A DNA stretch of 34,968 nucleotides from positions 1-34,968 of the forward strand of contig MZGN01000003.1 in assembly GCA_002085085.1 (NCBI GenBank). Direction: 5' to 3'. Position numbers and translations under genes: made by a program. The stretch's first letter is position 1. Each line of letters begins with the position of its first letter. The DNA is from Helicobacteraceae bacterium 4484_230 (GTDB lineage: Bacteria > Campylobacterota > Campylobacteria > Campylobacterales > Sulfurimonadaceae). Shown here in pieces: positions 31,134-34,968 of the stretch. The notes below the pieces were generated by a model. That model was not told where the DNA came from. It saw only the letters and a program-made list of their open reading frames with translations, and did no database searches.

Positions 31134-33242
31134 TTATCGATCGGCTTTGGCAGCACTCATGAGTTCAATGATTTTTTTTGAAGACATGGGTTTGTGGAAA
31201 TAGTACCCCTGAATATAATCACAGTCGATCAGGCGAAGATAGTCAAGTTGCTCTTTTGTTTCCACTCCCTCGGCTATTACTTTCAGGTTTAGGCTTTTAC
31301 CGATTGTGACAATAGCGGAGACAAGTTTTCTATCAGTCTCCTCGGCAGCGATATTGTGTATAAAGCTCTTGTCTATTTTGATGAAATCTAATGGAAATTT
31401 CTTGAGATAACTGATGGAGGAGTAGCCGGTTCCAAAATCATCAATAGAGATATTGATGCCAATTTTTTTAAGATTCTGTATAGTTTTGACTGCCTCTTCA
31501 TAATTGTCTATCAGGGTGTCTTCGGTAATCTCCACACCAAGCTGTTCGGCAGAAATATTATATTGGTCAAGTTTTTTTGTGATTTGACTGTCAAGATCGA
31601 AGAACGAAAAAGTATGCCCGGAGATGTTTATTTTGACTCTTGGTGACAGTCCGATATCCTGCCACTGTCTTAATGTTCTGCAGACTTTATCAATTACCCA
31701 TTTTCCGATTTTGTCTATCAGTATGCTTTTTTCGGCAAAAGGAATAAAATCACCAGGCAATATAATCTCTCCATCGGAAGATCTAAAACGTATCAGCGCT
31801 TCAAGATAAACTATTTTCTCACTGTTTGTGTCAACAATTGGCTGATAATACAGCTGGAACCTGTCATGTTTGAGCGCTTCGCGAATCAAAGTTTGTGTTT
31901 TCAGTTGCTTTTGAATTATGCTGTTGAGTGCATTTGAAAAAAAGACAAAGCGGTTTTTCCCAAGCGTCTTGGCTTTGTACATCGCCGTATCGGCATGTCT
32001 TAGAAGAGTATGTCTCTCTTCTCCGTTTTCCGGAAAAAGAGAGACCCCGATACTGCATGAGATATGAAGTTCATGTTTGTCGATATAAAAAGGGGTCTGA
32101 AGTATATTGATGATCTTTTCAAAGAGCGCAGTGTTCTCTTCTATATGCTCATAGGGAGACAACAGGATAAATTCATCCCCTCCGAAACGGGCAAGAAAGT
32201 CATAGCTTCTTAAAATGTTCCGTATTCTTGATACAACCTGTTGCAGGAGGCTGTCACCGACATCATGTCCAAAAGAGTCATTTATGGTCTTGAAGTTGTC
32301 AAGATCTATAAAAGAGAGCGAGAAGCATCTATCCATCCTGGATGATTCGTTGATCAGACGATCAATATAACTTACAAACTGCTGTCGGTTGGGTAGTTGG
32401 GTGAGCGTGTCGAACGAAGCAAGCCATTCAAGTCTGTTTTGTGCAATTTTTTCTTTTGTCAGATCAACGTCGATGCAAAACAGTGTTGGATTTCCATCCC
32501 CGTCGTCAAGCAGGATATGGTCTGAAAAAACAGTAATGGAGGATCCGTCCTTGCGCATAAGCGTCAGTTCGGATGGCTCAATAACTACACCTTTTTCAAC
32601 CCAGTTCTTTATGCTGCTGATAACATCTTCACGCATTGAGAGCGGTATGATCAGATCCTCGATTTTTCTATCCCAGACCTCTTCTTTGGTGTACCCGTAG
32701 AGTTTTTCACTGGCTTTGTTCCAATAAACTATCCTCCGGTGCCTGTCATACCCCTGGACCGCTATATTGGGAAGTTTGTCAAGAAGTTCTCTGAAGCGTT
32801 TTTCATTTTTTTGTATATTTATTCTTGAGATCTTCTCACGTGTTATATTGCGCAATATGCCGCTTACGGCAACAGGTCTGTTTTTGTTGTCATACCGGCA
32901 TACGCCGCCAAAATTTTCAACCCAGATCCAGTAGCCGTCATGATGACGCATTCTAAATTCTATGCTTTTGAATGTCTTGTCGCGTAGAATACGATATGTT
33001 GCAGCTTTTGTGCGTTCAAAATCAGCAGGATGTATGCGTTTTGCGCAGTCATCTTCTGTATAGTCAAGTTCACACTCGGGTACGCCGAGAATATCAAGCC
33101 ACTGCTGATCTACTTCATGGTGTTTGGTATTAAGATCAAGACTCCATTTGCCAAAGTCCTTTTCGTCAAAAATTGATGAAATGCTGTTTAGATATTTTTT
33201 ATACTTATCAAGTACATCTGTCTCTTTGCAATATGCCGACAT
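31134..33242 (-). CDS. PAS-PAS-GGDEF-EAL cyclic-di-GMP protein
   Basis: 702 residues, no membrane helix. PAS 1 (about 15-130) has FGKWSLDL and the PAC text RMRHHDGYWIWVENFGG. PAS 2 (about 145-265) has IVYWNKASEKLYGYTKEEVW. GGDEF (about 280-440) is intact: FGGDEFILL, after DTLTQLPNRQQF. EAL (about 455-695) is intact: LEALIRF, NISGHTF, GVEITEDTL, SIDDFGTGYSS, KIDKSFI, IAEGVET and QGYYFHKPM, so all the metal and general-base residues of active phosphodiesterases are present. The protein could both make and degrade c-di-GMP. It is divergent from the sqr-type gene with a 316-base AT-rich spacer. Confidence 0.92.
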   Translation of the reverse strand: MSAYCKETDVLDKYKKYLNSISSIFDEKDFGKWSLDLNTKHHEVDQQWLDILGVPECELDYTEDDCAKRIHPADFERTKAATYRILRDKTFKSIEFRMRHHDGYWIWVENFGGVCRYDNKNRPVAVSGILRNITREKISRINIQKNEKRFRELLDKLPNIAVQGYDRHRRIVYWNKASEKLYGYTKEEVWDRKIEDLIIPLSMREDVISSIKNWVEKGVVIEPSELTLMRKDGSSITVFSDHILLDDGDGNPTLFCIDVDLTKEKIAQNRLEWLASFDTLTQLPNRQQFVSYIDRLINESSRMDRCFSLSFIDLDNFKTINDSFGHDVGDSLLQQVVSRIRNILRSYDFLARFGGDEFILLSPYEHIEENTALFEKIINILQTPFYIDKHELHISCSIGVSLFPENGEERHTLLRHADTAMYKAKTLGKNRFVFFSNALNSIIQKQLKTQTLIREALKHDRFQLYYQPIVDTNSEKIVYLEALIRFRSSDGEIILPGDFIPFAEKSILIDKIGKWVIDKVCRTLRQWQDIGLSPRVKINISGHTFSFFDLDSQITKKLDQYNISAEQLGVEITEDTLIDNYEEAVKTIQNLKKIGINISIDDFGTGYSSISYLKKFPLDFIKIDKSFIHNIAAEETDRKLVSAIVTIGKSLNLKVIAEGVETKEQLDYLRLIDCDYIQGYYFHKPMSSKKIIELMSAAKADR

Positions 33243-33558
33243 GTATTCAATCCTGTTTTAGACACCTTCGCAAAATTGTACATTTTTTTTGTTTAACATA
33301 AGGATATTATAAAATATGCTATAGTTTACAGTATATTTTTCCTAAAATTTAATTTTTATAATTTAACATTATCAAAATTATCAAAATTATTTATCATTAT
33401 AAAATTTTTTTATATCAATTGAGCAAATATTGTCATTAATGTTACCTTTGGTGATATGTATATAAGGGGCTTAGACGCTATTTTGTCAATTTTACGGTGT
33501 TGAAACAAATGATGTGGTAGCATATCAAATTAAGAGTGAAATACTTGAAGGAGATATA
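33243..33558. other. AT-rich divergent intergenic region
   Basis: 316 bases between the divergent c-di-GMP gene and the sqr-type gene. Most of it is very A/T-rich, with runs such as AAAATTATC repeated at about 33370-33400. TGTATATAAGG at about 33457-33467 could hold an extended -10 for the sqr-type gene (about 85-base leader), but no matching -35 was seen. GAAGGAG at 33547-33553 is the ribosome site. No small gene is evident. Confidence 0.5.
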
Positions 33559-34968
33559 ATGAAAAAAAATGATCTTGATGATCTGATCCTGGATCAGGCC
33601 ATACTGGATGATCCAAATATGAGCCGCCGAGATGCAATGAAGCTGATGGCTTTTTCACCGCTGGCCGCTTCTGCCGTTGCGGGAATCACTGCCGGTTCTA
33701 CCGAGGCGAAGGCATCGGATGCAAAAGGAAAGATCCTGATCGTCGGCGGCGGGCTTGCAGGTATGTCGACTGCTGCCAGATTGACAAATACACTTTCAAA
33801 TCCGGACATAACGGTAGTAGAGCCTGATCCACTATCTGTTTCTTACCAGCCCGGACAGACACTCGTCGGCGGAGGTGTCTGGGAGAGAGATGCCGTTGTA
33901 TTCAAGCGTGACAATTTTGTTCCAAGCGGTGTTACGCTTGTGAAAGATACGGTTACCGCCTTTGATCCAGACAACAACAAAGTAACCACTGCATCAGGCA
34001 AAGAAATTGCCTATGACTATATGATTATTGCAACAGGTCTTATGTTGAACTATGGTGCTATTAGAGGGCTTGACGGACTGATTACCTCGGCAGGTGCCGA
34101 TAACAGTGCCGTAAAAGAAAAAGTGGGCAGAGACGGTGTCTGTTCTATCTATTTTCAAGACGGTGCGGCCGATACCTGGATTCAGATCCAGGAGCTTATA
34201 GAAAAAGCTAAAACCCACAGTGGTCCAGGGAAGCTTCAGGCACTTTTTACACACCCGAATACACCGATAAAGTGTGGCGGTGCACCTAAGAAAATTATGT
34301 ATCTGACAGATGCAAGACTGCGGGAAGCCGGCGTAAGAGACAAAGTCGAGATGACCTTTCTTCCAAACGGTGGAAAGATGTTTGGCGTAAAAGAGTATCA
34401 TGAGGCTATCGTCAAGCAGTTTGAGGCAAGAGACTTCAAATGGCACTACAAACACAACCTTGTAGCTATCGATACAGATGCAAAAGTAGCTACATTTCAG
34501 AAGAGATGGCTTGAAAAGGGCGAGTACGACGAGGATCTCGAAGAGTATGAAATGATCCTGAAGACGGAAGATGTCGAGAAGAAGTACGACTTCATCCATA
34601 TTACCCCTCCTATGAAAGCGCCACCTGTTGTCGCGGAGTCGAAAGTCGGCTCAGGTAAAGGTTGGGTTCCTGTAACCAAAGAGACCCTTCAGCATGCCAG
34701 GTTTGACAATGTATTCTGCCTTGGAGATGTGGCTGCTGTACCAATGGGCAAAACCGGCGGTAGTGCGCGTAAACAGTATAAAGTGGTTGTAGACAACCTG
34801 ATCGCACAGATGGAAGGCAAAAAGCTTGAAGCTGCGTACGGTGGATATACTGTGTGCCCATTGATTACAAGTATCGGTACAGTAATGCTGGCAGAGTTCG
34901 ATTGGAGCAAGAAGCCGACTCCATCATTTCCTCTTGATCCTACACAGGAGCGCTGGATCTGGTGGTTG
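33559..34968 (+). CDS. Sulfide:quinone oxidoreductase-like flavoprotein (3' end outside window)
   Basis: 470 codons are present and no stop occurs before the edge. MSRRDAMKLMAFSPLAASA near residue 22 is a Tat-type leader after a 21-residue polar extension, so the protein is probably exported. ILIVGGGLAGMSTAARL is the FAD dinucleotide fold. NTPIKCGGAPKKIMYLTD (middle cysteine), FIHITPPMKAPP, and FDNVFCLGDVAAVPMGKTG are shared with type II SQR, as in mitochondrial SQOR. It would oxidise sulfide to sulfur or polysulfide and reduce quinone. Other cysteines seen are GVCSIYF, FCLGD and TVCPLI; which of them form the redox pair is uncertain. FCSD flavoprotein is an alternative. It starts after a GAAGGAG site. 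Confidence 0.85.
   Translation, partial: MKKNDLDDLILDQAILDDPNMSRRDAMKLMAFSPLAASAVAGITAGSTEAKASDAKGKILIVGGGLAGMSTAARLTNTLSNPDITVVEPDPLSVSYQPGQTLVGGGVWERDAVVFKRDNFVPSGVTLVKDTVTAFDPDNNKVTTASGKEIAYDYMIIATGLMLNYGAIRGLDGLITSAGADNSAVKEKVGRDGVCSIYFQDGAADTWIQIQELIEKAKTHSGPGKLQALFTHPNTPIKCGGAPKKIMYLTDARLREAGVRDKVEMTFLPNGGKMFGVKEYHEAIVKQFEARDFKWHYKHNLVAIDTDAKVATFQKRWLEKGEYDEDLEEYEMILKTEDVEKKYDFIHITPPMKAPPVVAESKVGSGKGWVPVTKETLQHARFDNVFCLGDVAAVPMGKTGGSARKQYKVVVDNLIAQMEGKKLEAAYGGYTVCPLITSIGTVMLAEFDWSKKPTPSFPLDPTQERWIWWL

Noticed and set aside
33438-33458. Similar operator (ATGTTACCTTTGGTGATA) upstream of the sqr-type gene
   Set aside because: Spacing between the halves is off by one and the second half matches poorly; too weak to claim.
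1-34968. tRNA, rRNA, CRISPR array, insertion sequence or prophage genes
   Set aside because: None recognised; the repeats seen are short palindromes or tandem tracts without a spacer-repeat pattern, and no transposase or integrase text was found.

Overview
The window looks like chromosomal DNA from a Campylobacterota (epsilonproteobacterial) sulfur or hydrogen oxidiser of the Sulfurimonas/Sulfuricurvum/Sulfurovum kind. This rests on three things: a clade II type nos cluster in the gene order described for Wolinella and its relatives (nosZ-B-D-G-C1-C2-H-F-L-Y), a Csd3/Pgp3-like M23 peptidase and a CetB-like PAS protein, and a sulfide:quinone oxidoreductase-like flavoprotein with a Tat-type leader. 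The taxonomy is inferred from gene content and was not tested by search. No tRNA, rRNA, insertion sequence or CRISPR array was seen.

Layout. 1-8.2 kb is housekeeping and signalling: a partial secreted repeat protein, a PgbA-like protein with a GlcD-type FAD oxidase, a hybrid histidine kinase with a response regulator that carries a degenerate GGDEF domain, an M23 peptidase, a repeat-rich intergenic stretch and a Nudix hydrolase. 8.2-16.5 kb is an all-minus-strand island that looks dedicated to metal, probably copper. It has two transcription units. The first is a tandem NosL-domain protein, a small membrane protein, a MacB/FtsX-type permease and its ATPase, a polytopic CxxC membrane protein, a single NosL-domain protein and a UreH/TauE-type membrane protein. 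The second is an OprC/NosA-like TonB receptor, broken in this sequence, and another tandem NosL-domain protein. 16.6-18.8 kb holds agmatine deiminase and alanine racemase. 18.8-29.0 kb is the nos operon, with two extra small periplasmic proteins at its 3' end. 29.2-35 kb carries a PAS sensor, an rsmG operon, a GGDEF/EAL protein and the 5' part of an sqr-type gene.

How the genes fit together. NosZ needs copper for CuA and CuZ, and the NosDFY-NosL module supplies maturation. NosG, NosH and the two c-type cytochromes NosC1 and NosC2 are the proposed electron path. The neighbouring island could bring copper across the outer membrane (TonB receptor), hold or hand it over in the periplasm (NosL-domain proteins) and move a component across or out of the inner membrane (ABC pair, UreH-like protein). 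A near-identical 20-bp sequence, TTAACACnnnTGTAACACTT, lies upstream of the TonB gene, upstream of the tandem NosL operon and upstream of nosZ, and could put the three under one regulator. A perfect FNR-type box with a correctly placed -10 lies between nosZ and nosB, right after a strong hairpin, so nosB to the operon end probably has its own anaerobic promoter.

The best candidate for an undescribed system is the NosL-family/ABC/CxxC-membrane-protein island with its shared operator. Five NosL-family proteins (seven domains) lie within about 13 kb. One has lost the metal motif, and two carry a haem-less, cytochrome-c-like linker between their NosL domains.
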